Of a stretch of 64,000 nt of DNA, positions 8,451 to 18,703 are shown piece by piece. The translations under genes and the position numbers were made by a program. Below the pieces are notes generated by a model. That model worked only from the letters and a program-made list of their open reading frames with translations. It made no database searches and had not been told where the DNA came from. The DNA comes from Nocardioides aurantiacus (GTDB lineage Bacteria > Actinomycetota > Actinomycetes > Propionibacteriales > Nocardioidaceae): NCBI RefSeq assembly GCF_003752505.1, contig NZ_RKHO01000001.1:3348001-3412000 (forward strand), in the 5' to 3' direction. Each line of letters opens with the position of its first letter. The first letter of the stretch is position 1.

Positions 8451-9880
8451 AAGTCCTGCTCGACCAGGGACCACGGGTTGTCGGCACGGCCGTCCACGGC
8501 CGTGGTGGTCGGCACGACCTTCGAGCCCATCGGGGTCCGGGTGTACCAGGTGTTGACGAAGTGGTTGTAGGAGTTCACCGCAGCGGGCCGGCGGACCTCG
8601 CCCACGAGCTCGTCGCTCACCAGGGCCGGTCCGGTCCAGTTGGCGCTGCCGTTGAAGGCGATCTGCTGGTTGGACCGGCCGCCGTAGTTGCCGCTGATCG
8701 CCATCATCTTGAAGTGCGTGTACATGACGTACTTGCGGGTGCGGGAGTCGTACTTGGTCAGCTGGCGCAGCTGGACACCACCGCGCTGCATGGCCTTCAT
8801 GGCGTGGTAGCCCACGTTGGTCACGAGCACCTTGATGTTGCACCCGGCCCGACGCAGCCGCACCAGCTTGGCCGCCAGGTCCTGGCCCCGCTGGCCGAGC
8901 ATGGCCGAGACGTTGATGCGCAGGGCGGTCCGCCCGCTGATGCCCACCGACCCGGCACTCGTGCACTTGACGCGGTTGAGCGCCGCCATGAGCGGGTCAC
9001 CCGCGGCCGGTCGACCGTTGCGGATGAACGGGTAGACGTTCATCTTGACGTCGCCCGAGGTCGCGTTGGTGTAGGGGCTGGACAGGTTGTTCTCGGGCAT
9101 CGACTGCGAGAACACGGACTGCAGCTTGGTGTAGATGGCGTCGCGGTCGACGGTGTAGAGGTCGTTCCACTGCCCCACGACAGCGGCGCTCGTGACGTTG
9201 TGGGAGCCGTACATGACGACGTTGGTCGCCTTGCCCACGCGCGAGAACAGGTAGTACTTGGAGTGCGCGGCGCCGTCCTTGTAGCGGCAGGCCCGGTAGC
9301 ACAGCCGCGCCCAGTTGCGGGGCGCACCCTTCTCCACGTTGCTGGCGTCGAGCCGCGCGCGCAGGTCCTTCCACACCGGGTTGTAGGTGTCGGTGCCCTT
9401 GGCGCCGTCGTTGCCGGAGGCGATGAACACCCGGACGGTGACACCGCGCTTGACCGCGGCCACGAGGGCGTCGGCGGCCTGGGCGCTGCGGAAGTTCCAG
9501 GTGGCGATCTGGATCGTCGAGCACGTCGGCGTGCTGTTGATGGCGCGGACGATCCGGTCGCTGATCTGACGCTTGGCGGCGTTGTTGCCCAGCGGGTTGT
9601 TCCAGGTCAGCGCGCCGTCGGCCGGGGTGAAGGTGTCGGGCGGCGCAGGTGCCGGGGTCGGGGCGGGGGGAGGAGTCGTCGGTGACGGCGTCGGTGACGG
9701 CGTGCCGGTCGGCGACGGGGTCGGGGACGGGGGCTTCGGTGCCTTCTGGCGGCAGTCGACCGGCGGGTCGATGGTGACCGGCGCGGCCGCGTCGGCCGAG
9801 GTGAGGGCCTGCGTGGCCAGCAGGCCCGAGACCAGGACGGCGGCGAGGACGCCGGCCGTCGAACGGAGAGGCTTCTTCAC
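8447..9880 (-). CDS. Secreted phospholipase D-like protein
   Basis: 477 aa from GTG 9880. A signal peptide (about 1-32) is followed by a Pro-Ser-Thr linker (about 48-82) and two PLD half-domains. Half one has His206-x-Lys208 and GSHN at 225-228; half two has His389-x-Lys391 and GSANWTG at 411-417. In both, Ser (213 and 396) occupies the position of Asp in the HKD signature, a variant seen in other actinobacterial members and expected to leave the catalytic His/Lys intact. It probably cleaves phosphodiesters outside the cell; lipid, nucleic acid or teichoic-acid substrates are all possible. The stop codon TAG lies inside the IS481 target duplication, so the protein remains full length while its downstream sequence has been replaced. 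Confidence 0.85.
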   Translation of the reverse strand: MKKPLRSTAGVLAAVLVSGLLATQALTSADAAAPVTIDPPVDCRQKAPKPPSPTPSPTGTPSPTPSPTTPPPAPTPAPAPPDTFTPADGALTWNNPLGNNAAKRQISDRIVRAINSTPTCSTIQIATWNFRSAQAADALVAAVKRGVTVRVFIASGNDGAKGTDTYNPVWKDLRARLDASNVEKGAPRNWARLCYRACRYKDGAAHSKYYLFSRVGKATNVVMYGSHNVTSAAVVGQWNDLYTVDRDAIYTKLQSVFSQSMPENNLSSPYTNATSGDVKMNVYPFIRNGRPAAGDPLMAALNRVKCTSAGSVGISGRTALRINVSAMLGQRGQDLAAKLVRLRRAGCNIKVLVTNVGYHAMKAMQRGGVQLRQLTKYDSRTRKYVMYTHFKMMAISGNYGGRSNQQIAFNGSANWTGPALVSDELVGEVRRPAAVNSYNHFVNTWYTRTPMGSKVVPTTTAVDGRADNPWSLVEQDF

Positions 9881-10120
9881 GGGCCCCGACCTTTCGATGT
9901 TGATGGAGCCGGCGTACCGGCGCGCAGTGACGATGGGCGCGCACCCGGGCCACGGACTCGTCCCCCGATGAACGCGCTGATCGTAACCGAGAGACGGGGT
10001 CCTTGGGACCGGTGGGACACATGGGACTAGTCCAGACGGACACCCGCCACTGGCCGGACGGGCCACCCCGGTCGCGCGCCCCGCCGCCGTCGCGCGCCCG
10101 GCGTGGGCGAGGATGGCCCC

Positions 10121-12139
10121 GTGACGCCGACGACGGTCCCCGCCCGCCCCGTGTGGGGCGACCGCCTCGTCGAGGTCGCCACCTGGCTGGTCGCGTGGTG
10201 GTCGTTGCTCTACTGGTTCGGCTGGTCGCTCGACCTCTCGCTCTGGCCGCTCGGCCGGGTGTGGGTGGTCACCTCGGTCCTCGGGGTCCTGGGTGCGCTC
10301 CTGCTCGCGCGCCGACGGCGCAGCCGCGCCCCCTCCCCCGCGCCCCGCGAGCCCGTGGACGGCGACCCCGGTCGGCGACCCCTCGTCCGGGGACGCTCCG
10401 CGGCGCTGCTGCGCGTCGGCGGCACCGCGGTCGCCGGGCTGGCGGTGGCGCTGCTGCTGCTCGCCGTGCGCGACTGGCCCCGGTCGGGCTGGTCGCTGCT
10501 CTGGGGGCTCCCGGTGGTGGCGCTGGTCGTCGGACTGCTCGTGGTGCTGGTGCTGCCCGACCCGTCCGACCCGGCCGACGACCACCACCCCCGCGTCGTA
10601 CGACGCACCGAGCACCTGGCCGCCGCGGCCCTCGCCCTCGCCGTCGGTGTGCTGGCGCTGTTCATCAACCTGCCCGACTACGACGACCCCTACTACGTCA
10701 ACCGGTCGGTGTGGATCGCCGAGCACGGCACCGCGATGACGCGCGACACGATCTTCGGCCCGGGCACCTTCGTCTCCCCCTACAACGGCGGGATCCCGAT
10801 CGCCTCGGTCGAGGCCCTCGAGGGCGTGCTCGCCCACCTCACCGGCATCTCGGTCGGCAGCCTGACCTGGCTGGTCACCACCGGCATCGGTGCCGTCGGC
10901 ACGGTCTGGGCCTTCTGGGCCCTCGCCCGCCGCTGGTCGCTGCGCACCCCGCTGGTCGTGCTCGTGGTGGCGGTGGCCTTCATGCTGCTCAGCGGCGAGT
11001 CCCGCCTCGGCAACTTCTGGATCGCTCGGATGTGGCAGGGCAAGGTGCTGGCGCTGACGGTGCTGCTGCCGTTCGTGTGGGTCTGGGCCGACGACCTGGT
11101 CCGCACCCGCGACCGGCGTCGCTGGTGGACGATGCTCGTCGCCGGCGTCGCCTTCGTCGGGCTCACCTCGACCGCGGTGATCCTGGTGCCGTTCCTGGTC
11201 GGCGGGATGCTGGTGACCGCCCTGGTCCTGCGCCACCGCGAGCTGGCCGTCGGGGCGCTGCTGCTCGTGGTCGGCCCGGTCGTGAGCGGTGCCGCCGTCG
11301 TGCTGCTCTCGACCGGGGTCGGGGACAACGGGGCGCTGCGCTACGGGGCGGAGACCTTCCGCCGCGTGCTGGGTCCCGACCACTGGATGGTCGTCGTCGC
11401 CCTGGTCGCGCTGGGCCTGACCCCGCTGCTGGTGCGCGGCAGGGCCGCCGCGCTGATGGCCGGCGCCACGGTGCTGGCCACCTTCACCGTGCTCGTCCCC
11501 CCGCTGCTCGAGGTGGCCGACGCGCTGACCGGCTCGGGGCCGATCCTGTGGCGGGTGCTCTACTGCGTGCCGATCGGCGTGCTCGTCGGGCTGCTGGCCG
11601 TCGTACGCCTCCCGCGGTGGACCGGCCCGCTGCGCCCCGTCGCCGCGGTGGCGCTGCCGGTCGCGCTGGTCGGGTCGTTCGCGCTGGCGGGGGCCGGGCT
11701 GTGGGACACCACCGACCACAACGGCCCCGCGACGCTGACCTCGCGCCCGACCTGGAAGGTCGACCTCACCGCCAAGGCACAGGTCGAGGCCGTGCTGGAC
11801 GCCGGCGCCACCGGCGTCGTGCTGCTGCCGCCGATGGCGATGCAGGTGCTCCCCATGGTCACCACCGACGCGTACGCCGTGGACCCGCGCGGGTGGTACA
11901 CCCGCATCCTCGCCGAGCCCGACGCCCAGAACGAGCAGCGTCGGCTGCTGGCCCGCTACGCGCGCGACACGACGCCCCGGCTCACCGGCGAGGACCTGGG
12001 CCGCGCCCTGCGGACCCTCGAGGTCACCGTGGTCTGCGTGACACAGGCACGGGCCGAGCGCGAGCTGCCGAGGCTGGCCGAGGCGGGGTACGCCGACCCC
12101 CGGCGCCGCGCCGACATGACCTGCGTGACGCCGACCTAG
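10121..12139 (+). CDS. Large polytopic membrane protein (DUF6077-like)
   Basis: About 672 aa starting at GTG 10121, which has GAGG 9 nt upstream; a GTG at 10103 in frame is possible. There are roughly 13 hydrophobic segments with a central conserved-looking block (DYDDPYYVNRSVWIAEHG, then SRLGNFWIARMWQGK) and a soluble C-terminal stretch. Architecture is like GT-C-type integral membrane glycosyltransferases, and I believe it belongs to DUF6077, but no catalytic motif is certain. The acidic DYDD motif in an early extracytoplasmic loop is where GT-C enzymes hold their catalytic Asp. Its stop overlaps the convergent LicC-like gene on CTAG. Confidence 0.6.
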   Translation: MTPTTVPARPVWGDRLVEVATWLVAWWSLLYWFGWSLDLSLWPLGRVWVVTSVLGVLGALLLARRRRSRAPSPAPREPVDGDPGRRPLVRGRSAALLRVGGTAVAGLAVALLLLAVRDWPRSGWSLLWGLPVVALVVGLLVVLVLPDPSDPADDHHPRVVRRTEHLAAAALALAVGVLALFINLPDYDDPYYVNRSVWIAEHGTAMTRDTIFGPGTFVSPYNGGIPIASVEALEGVLAHLTGISVGSLTWLVTTGIGAVGTVWAFWALARRWSLRTPLVVLVVAVAFMLLSGESRLGNFWIARMWQGKVLALTVLLPFVWVWADDLVRTRDRRRWWTMLVAGVAFVGLTSTAVILVPFLVGGMLVTALVLRHRELAVGALLLVVGPVVSGAAVVLLSTGVGDNGALRYGAETFRRVLGPDHWMVVVALVALGLTPLLVRGRAAALMAGATVLATFTVLVPPLLEVADALTGSGPILWRVLYCVPIGVLVGLLAVVRLPRWTGPLRPVAAVALPVALVGSFALAGAGLWDTTDHNGPATLTSRPTWKVDLTAKAQVEAVLDAGATGVVLLPPMAMQVLPMVTTDAYAVDPRGWYTRILAEPDAQNEQRRLLARYARDTTPRLTGEDLGRALRTLEVTVVCVTQARAERELPRLAEAGYADPRRRADMTCVTPT

Positions 12140-12831
12140 CCGACGAACTCGTTGGCGCGCGTGAGGTCCTCGTCGAAGTCGACCTCGACGATATGGAACT
12201 CCGAGATGTCCAGGGCCTCGACCCGCAGGCCGTCCTCCTGGATCGCGACCTCGATGCCGCGCTCGAAGTAGTCCTGGTCGCCGACCTCTTGGAGGCGGCG
12301 CACGAGCGTGGCCTTGTCGTCGGCCGCGACGTAGTTGATGCCGACCGCCTCGCCGAGGCCGCCGACGACCTGCTTGGACAGCTCGCGGATGTAGCCGTCG
12401 TCGTCGAGGGTGTACTTGACCTCCTCCTCGGCGACCGACTCGGTGTTGACGCACACGAAGCTGCGGCCGGCCTCGATGTGCTCGCGCACCAGCCCCAGCA
12501 CGCGCGGGTCGAACACCACGTCGCCGTTGAGCCAGAGCACCCCACCGGGCTGGGAGAGGTGCAGCGCCTTGTGGAGGCTCTTGGAGGTGTTGGTGGAGTC
12601 GTAGACCTCGTTGTAGACGAAGCTGATGTCGGGCATCGCCTCGATCACCAGGTCGAGCTTGAAGCCGACCACGGCGGTCACGTGGACCTCGTCGCCGAGC
12701 CCCGCACGCAGGGCGTCCACCGCGCGGCGCATGATCGTCTCGCCCGAGCTGAGCGGGGTCAGCGGCTTCGGGTGGGGCCGGCCGAGGCGGGTGCCCATGC
12801 CGGCGGCGAGGATGACGACCTGAGTGGTCAC
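12136..12831 (-). CDS. LicC-like sugar-/choline-phosphate nucleotidyltransferase
   Basis: 231 aa. LAAGMGTRLG near the N-terminus is the nucleotide-binding loop of the NTP-transferase fold; the Lys in RPHPKPLTPL and the Asp of LWLNGDVVFDP (metal site) follow as in LicC, CTP:phosphocholine cytidylyltransferase. A C-terminal EFHIVEVDFDEDLTRAN segment matches LicC-type proteins. The product is probably an NDP- or CDP-activated head group. Together with the LicD-like fusion at 1-1199 it suggests phospho-alcohol decoration of a surface polymer, though substrate choice is not proven by sequence. It converges on the preceding gene with a 4-nt stop overlap. Confidence 0.75.
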   Translation of the reverse strand: MTTQVVILAAGMGTRLGRPHPKPLTPLSSGETIMRRAVDALRAGLGDEVHVTAVVGFKLDLVIEAMPDISFVYNEVYDSTNTSKSLHKALHLSQPGGVLWLNGDVVFDPRVLGLVREHIEAGRSFVCVNTESVAEEEVKYTLDDDGYIRELSKQVVGGLGEAVGINYVAADDKATLVRRLQEVGDQDYFERGIEVAIQEDGLRVEALDISEFHIVEVDFDEDLTRANEFVG

Positions 12832-12913
12832 GGTGGACTCCTGTCTGCGGCGGACGCGGGGTGGTCCGCCGTCCGGATCCCGGCGAGCCTAGTCGTAGGT
12901 AGTCTCATCCGAC

Positions 12914-14161
12914 GTGAGCACCACACCCACCCGCGTCTTCGCCGCCCGGCTCGCGGGACTGCCGGTGTTCGACCCCTCGGGCGACCAGGTCGGCAAGGTC
13001 CGTGACGTCGTGGTCGTGCTGCGCTCCGACGTGCGCCAGCCCCGGGTGGTGGGCCTCGTCGTCGAGGTCTTCGGCCGGCGCCAGATCTTCGCCCCGATGA
13101 CCCGCGTCACCGCGATGGACGCCGGGCAGGTGATCACGACCGGCCTGCTGAACATGCGGCGCTTCGAGCGGCGTACGACGGAGACGCTGGTGATCGCGCA
13201 GATGCTCGACCGCCACGTCAGGATCCGCAGCACCGGCACCGAGGGCACCGTCTTCGACGTCGCGATGGAGCAGGCCCGCACCCGCGACTGGGTGCTCTCC
13301 CGGGTGGCGGTGACCGAGGGCGCCAAGGGATTCCGGCGCCGCTCCCAGACCCACGTCGTGGAGTGGGACGACGTGGAGGGTCTGCACGAGCGGCAGCCAC
13401 GGCAGGGTGCCGAGCACCTCGCCGCCTCGCTGGCCGACCTGCGTCCGGCCGACGCGGCGAGCGTGATCCACGACCTCACGCCGGAGCGGCGTACGCAGGT
13501 GGTCGCGGCGCTCGACGACGAGCGCCTGGCCCACGTGCTGGAGGAGCTGCCCGAGGAGGACCAGGTCGAGATCCTCGAGCACCTCGACTCCGAGCGCGCC
13601 GCGGACATCCTCGAGGAGATGTCGGCCGACGACGCCGCCGACCTCATCGCCGACCTGCCGCCCGAGACCGCCGCCCAGCTGCTCGAGCTGATGGAGACCG
13701 AGGAGGCCGCCTCGGTGCGGCGGCTGATGTCCTACGGCGAGGAGACCGCCGGCGGCATGATGACGCCCGAGCCGGTCATCCTGCCGCCCGACGCCACCGT
13801 CGCCGAGGCGCTGGCCCGCGTCCGCGCCGTCGAGCTCACCCCCTCGCTCGCGGCCCTGGTCTACGTCTGCCGCCAGCCCCTGGAGACCCCCACCGGCAAG
13901 CTGCTCGGCGTCGCCCACATCCAGCGGCTGCTGCGCGAGCCGCCGTCCTCGCTGGTGGCCGGCGCGCTCGACACCGGCATCGACTACCTCCGGCCGCAGG
14001 CCAGCCTCGAGGACGTCGCGACGTTCCTGGCGACCTACAACCTCGTCGCCGCCCCGGTGGTCGACGAGGAGGGCCGGCTGCTCGGCACCGTCGCGGTCGA
14101 CGACCTCCTCGACCACCTGCTGCCCGAGGGCTGGCGCGACCGCAAGATCGGGCGGAGGTGA
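12914..14161 (+). CDS. MgtE N-terminal/CBS domain protein
   Basis: 415 aa from GTG 12914. It begins with a PRC-barrel-like region (about 10-130), then the MgtE intracellular N domain, a superhelical repeat rich in LxxLPxxxxxxIL(E) units (RTQVVAALDDERLAHVLEEL, EILEHLDSERAADILEEM, DLIADLPPETAAQLLELM), then two CBS domains ending about residue 405. It lacks the transmembrane magnesium channel of full MgtE, so it is probably a cytoplasmic Mg2+/nucleotide sensor. It resembles Rv1232c, which occupies the equivalent place in the mycobacterial locus. The DUF1003 gene follows after 5 bp and is probably co-transcribed. Confidence 0.85.
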   Translation: MSTTPTRVFAARLAGLPVFDPSGDQVGKVRDVVVVLRSDVRQPRVVGLVVEVFGRRQIFAPMTRVTAMDAGQVITTGLLNMRRFERRTTETLVIAQMLDRHVRIRSTGTEGTVFDVAMEQARTRDWVLSRVAVTEGAKGFRRRSQTHVVEWDDVEGLHERQPRQGAEHLAASLADLRPADAASVIHDLTPERRTQVVAALDDERLAHVLEELPEEDQVEILEHLDSERAADILEEMSADDAADLIADLPPETAAQLLELMETEEAASVRRLMSYGEETAGGMMTPEPVILPPDATVAEALARVRAVELTPSLAALVYVCRQPLETPTGKLLGVAHIQRLLREPPSSLVAGALDTGIDYLRPQASLEDVATFLATYNLVAAPVVDEEGRLLGTVAVDDLLDHLLPEGWRDRKIGRR

Positions 14162-14166
14162 GCGGG

Positions 14167-14769
14167 ATGGGCGAGAAGGACCGCCGCGACCGGCACGACC
14201 GGCACGACCGGTCCGAGCGGCACGACCGGCACGACCGGGCCGAGCGACGCCCGGAGTCGCGCGTCGTGCGCCTGGACCAGCCGACCGACGTCCGCCGCCG
14301 CTCGTTCGTGCGCCGTCCGCAGGTGCGGCAGGACGCGTTCGGGATCTTCGCCGAGCAGTTCGCCCGCTTCATGGGCACGGCGCGCTTCCTGATCTACATG
14401 ACGCTGTTCGTCATCTTCTGGGTGCTCTGGAACATCCTGGCGCCGGAGTCGCTGCGGTTCGACGACTACCCGTTCATCTTCCTCACCCTGATGCTCAGCC
14501 TCCAGGCGTCGTACGCCGCGCCGCTGATCCTGCTCGCGCAGAACCGCCAGGAGGTCCGCGACCGCGTGGTCAACGAGCAGGACCGCCAGGCCAACGCCCG
14601 GGCCCACGCCGACATGGAGTACCTCGCCCGCGAGGTGGCCTCGCTGCGGATGTCGGTCGGCGAGGTCGCCACCCGCGACTTCATGCGCTCGGAGCTGCGC
14701 AACCTGGTCGAGGAGCTGACCGGCGACGACGACGAGGACGACCCGGACACCCCGGGGAGGCCGTCGTGA
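14167..14769 (+). CDS. DUF1003 membrane protein
   Basis: 200 aa. The ATG at 14167 lies 9 nt after GGAGG; a GTG at 14158 overlapping the previous stop is an alternative. The N-terminus is a highly polar Arg-His-Asp repeat (residues 4-25), followed by two closely spaced membrane helices (about 80-98 and 107-128) with the family sequence IFLTLMLSLQASYAAPLIL, and a long charged helical tail with acidic C-terminus. DUF1003 proteins are of unknown function. The position between the MgtE-N/CBS gene and mrp is the conserved actinobacterial arrangement. Confidence 0.85.
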   Translation: MGEKDRRDRHDRHDRSERHDRHDRAERRPESRVVRLDQPTDVRRRSFVRRPQVRQDAFGIFAEQFARFMGTARFLIYMTLFVIFWVLWNILAPESLRFDDYPFIFLTLMLSLQASYAAPLILLAQNRQEVRDRVVNEQDRQANARAHADMEYLAREVASLRMSVGEVATRDFMRSELRNLVEELTGDDDEDDPDTPGRPS

Positions 14770-14788
14770 CCCCACGTACGCTTGCCCC

Positions 14789-15952
14789 ATGACCTCCCCT
14801 GACATCGACCGGATCAGGGCTGCTCTCGCGCGGGTCCACGACCCCGAGATCAAGCGACCGATCACCGAGCTGGGCATGCTCGACGACGTCACCGTCGACG
14901 ACACCGGCCTGGTGACGGTGACCGTGCTGCTCACCGTGTCCGGCTGCCCCCTCAAGGACACCATCACCCGCGACGTCACCTCCGAGGTCAGCCCGATCGA
15001 GGGCGTGACCGGGGTCGACGTCAAGCTCGGCGTGATGACCGCCGAGCAGCGCTCGACGCTGCAGGACCAGCTGCGCGGCGGCCAGGCCCAGCGCGAGATC
15101 CCGTTCGCCCAGCCCGGCTCGCTCACCCGCGTGATCGCGATCGCCTCGGGCAAGGGCGGCGTCGGCAAGTCCTCGGTGACGGTCAACCTCGCCGTGTCGA
15201 TGGCAGCGCAGGGCCTCAAGGTCGGCATCGTCGACGCCGACATCTACGGCCACTCGATCCCCGCCATGCTCGGCGTGGCCGACGTCCGGCCGACCCAGGT
15301 CGAGGACCTCATCATGCCGGTCCCCACCGCCAGCGGCGTCTCGGTGATCAGCATCGGCATGCTCAAGCCGCGCCGCGACCAGGTCGTCGCCTGGCGCGGC
15401 CCGATGCTCGACCGCGCGCTCGTGCAGATGCTGGCCGACGTCTACTGGGGCAGCCTCGACGTGCTGCTCCTCGACCTCCCGCCCGGCACCGGCGACGTCG
15501 CCATCTCGCTGGGCCAGCACCTCCCGAGCGCCGAGGTGGTCGTCGTGACCACCCCGCAGGACGCCGCGACCGAGGTCGCCGAGCGCGCCGGCACGATGGC
15601 CTCGATGATGCACCAGCGCGTCATCGGCGTCCTGGAGAACATGTCCTGGCTGCCCTGCCCCCACTGCACCCCCGAGGGCAAGGACCACCGCATCGACGTC
15701 TTCGGCACCGGCGGCGGGCAGCGCACGGCCACCACGCTGGGCCAGCGGTTCGGCTACGACGTCCCGCTGCTCGGCCGGATCCCGCTCGACACGAGCCTGC
15801 GCGAGGGCGGCGACGTCGGCAAGCCGATCGTCGAGTCCGACCCCACCGCGCCCGGCGCGCTGGTGCTGCGCGAGGTGGCCCGCACGCTCACCGCCCGCGG
15901 CCGCGGGCTGGCGGGCATGCAGCTGGGCCTGAGCCCCACCGCGAAGGGCTGA
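14789..15952 (+). CDS. mrp: Mrp/NBP35-family iron-sulfur cluster carrier ATPase
   Basis: 387 aa. Residues 1-90 are a DUF59/MIP18 domain with the conserved SGCPLK motif. Residues 110-380 are the ParA/MinD-type ATPase with deviant Walker A GKGGVGKSS at 121-129. A CPHC motif (about residue 289) is the cluster-binding Cys pair. It assembles or hands over Fe-S clusters in the cytoplasm; the dimer holds a bridging [4Fe-4S] cluster between CxxC motifs. It is followed after 7 bp by tatB. The same DUF1003/mrp/tatB proximity occurs in mycobacteria (Rv1229c is Mrp). Confidence 0.93.
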   Translation: MTSPDIDRIRAALARVHDPEIKRPITELGMLDDVTVDDTGLVTVTVLLTVSGCPLKDTITRDVTSEVSPIEGVTGVDVKLGVMTAEQRSTLQDQLRGGQAQREIPFAQPGSLTRVIAIASGKGGVGKSSVTVNLAVSMAAQGLKVGIVDADIYGHSIPAMLGVADVRPTQVEDLIMPVPTASGVSVISIGMLKPRRDQVVAWRGPMLDRALVQMLADVYWGSLDVLLLDLPPGTGDVAISLGQHLPSAEVVVVTTPQDAATEVAERAGTMASMMHQRVIGVLENMSWLPCPHCTPEGKDHRIDVFGTGGGQRTATTLGQRFGYDVPLLGRIPLDTSLREGGDVGKPIVESDPTAPGALVLREVARTLTARGRGLAGMQLGLSPTAKG

Positions 15953-15959
15953 GCCTCCG

Positions 15960-16304
15960 GTGTTCGGGGTCGGGCTGCCGGAGTTCGCGGTCATCGCGCT
16001 CGTCGCGGTGATCGTCTTCGGCCCCGACCGGCTGCCCGAGCTGGCCCGTCAGGCGGGGCGGTTCGTCCGCCAGGTCCGCAACCTCGCCAACAACGCCCAG
16101 ACGCAGCTGCGCGACGAGCTCGGCCCGGAGTACTCCGACCTCAAGCTCACCGACCTCGACCCCCGCGTCGCCATCCGCCGCCACATCCTCGATGCGATGG
16201 AGGACGACGACGACCAGCCGGCCCGACGCCGCACGGCCCTCGAGCCCGCCGTCGAGCTCCTCGGCCCCGGCGAACGTCCCCCCTTCGACGGCGAGGCCAC
16301 CTGA
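15960..16304 (+). CDS. tatB: Sec-independent protein translocase TatB
   Basis: 114 aa from GTG 15960. The single N-terminal membrane helix starting MFGVGLPEFAVI, the FGPDRLPEL hinge and the following amphipathic helix (Gln/Arg-rich, about 28-60) are typical of TatB; the acidic, poorly conserved tail ends the protein. TatB binds twin-arginine signal peptides together with TatC in the inner membrane. In M. tuberculosis tatB follows htrA, whereas here TatB is encoded on the opposite strand, convergent to a small gene and to htrA, so the block has been locally rearranged. Confidence 0.88.
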   Translation: MFGVGLPEFAVIALVAVIVFGPDRLPELARQAGRFVRQVRNLANNAQTQLRDELGPEYSDLKLTDLDPRVAIRRHILDAMEDDDDQPARRRTALEPAVELLGPGERPPFDGEAT

Positions 16305-16375
16305 GGGGTGCGCCCGAGGGCCCCTGGTAGATCGGGGCTGTGGAACACGCCGTGATCAGCGTCCGTGACCCCGGT

Positions 16376-16633
16376 CTACATGGAGCTTCGGGGGCCCCGG
16401 GACGAGCGGTGACGCTCCAGCAGGATCAGCACCCGGTGGACCACCATGGCGGTGAGCACGACGCCGGCGACGACGGTGACGGTGGCGTGCAGCCCGCCGA
16501 CGGCGAGGAGCGCGAACCAGCCGAGGACGGCGGTGACGAGCACGACGTCGACGATGACCGTCCAGCGGCGCTCGCGGTCGCGGCTGGCCAGTCCGTAGCG
16601 CACGGGCACGGGCGACTGGGGGACGGTGGTCAC
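16376..16633 (-). CDS. Small two-helix membrane protein
   Basis: 85 aa. I do not recognise a family. It has a short polar N-terminus, two hydrophobic segments (about 26-45 and 50-70) separated by a Gly-His turn, and a basic Arg/Ser-rich tail. It lies between convergent tatB and htrA, in the same direction as htrA but downstream of it. Codon usage (third-position G/C) is like its neighbours, which supports coding, but short GC-rich frames can arise by chance. Confidence 0.55.
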   Translation of the reverse strand: MTTVPQSPVPVRYGLASRDRERRWTVIVDVVLVTAVLGWFALLAVGGLHATVTVVAGVVLTAMVVHRVLILLERHRSSRGPRSSM

Positions 16634-16685
16634 CGCACCAGTATGCGCCGCTAAGTCCGTTTTGAGGGGAGAACGCCGGATCTGG

Positions 16686-18155
<1,470 letters not shown>

Positions 18156-18160
18156 GCCTC

Positions 18161-18703
18161 CTATCTTGACCTACGCGCCCAGACCGCGGAGGTGTTCGTC
18201 TCGGCGCCCTGCGGCGTTCCGACGGTGCCCGACCCGGCACCGGCACCACGCTGCGGCTGCTCGCCGCGGATGCTGGCCGGGGAGGGTCGCGCGGGTACGT
18301 CGCCACGCACCACCGCTCCCCCGGTCACGGCCACCAGGCCGAGGACCGAGGCCGCGATGGCACCGCCGCCGACCGCCACCAGGCTGACCCGACGACTGCT
18401 GCCGTGGCCCGCCCGGTCGGGGGTGGCCGCCCAGTCGTCGACGGACTGCAGCGACTCCAGCAGCGAGGGCGGCGGGGTGAGGGAGCCGGTGTCCGCACCC
18501 GGGTAGGCCGGGGCGGGTCGGTCGGTGCGCTCGGTCGCGAGGCTGCCCAGCCGCTGCTTGGTCCAGGCCTCGTGCTCGACGAGCTGGCGGCAGCCGGGGC
18601 AGGTGTGGACGTGGGCCCAGGCCCGCTCCTCGACGGCGGCGGGCAGCTGGCCGTCGACGAGCGCGGCGGCCTTGGCCCCGAGGTGCCCGCTCAGCGAGAG
18701 CAT
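18161..18703 (-). CDS. rseA: Zinc-finger anti-sigma factor (RseA-like)
   Basis: 180 aa. The ZAS signature His31-x3-Cys35-x2-Cys38 sits in the N-terminal sigma-binding domain. A hydrophobic segment (about 107-133) may anchor it in the membrane; the remaining tail is low-complexity and polar. Its ATG shares one base with the sigE stop codon (TGATG), giving translational coupling between sigma factor and inhibitor. By analogy with the mycobacterial pair it should hold SigE inactive until a redox or phosphorylation/proteolysis signal releases it. Confidence 0.85.
   Translation of the reverse strand: MLSLSGHLGAKAAALVDGQLPAAVEERAWAHVHTCPGCRQLVEHEAWTKQRLGSLATERTDRPAPAYPGADTGSLTPPPSLLESLQSVDDWAATPDRAGHGSSRRVSLVAVGGGAIAASVLGLVAVTGGAVVRGDVPARPSPASIRGEQPQRGAGAGSGTVGTPQGAETNTSAVWARRSR

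Noticed and set aside
8447-12454. A single 1335-codon minus-strand protein
   Set aside because: Only the part from GTG 9880 is a real protein (signal peptide plus phospholipase D domains). The upstream part is antisense to the membrane protein at 10121-12139.
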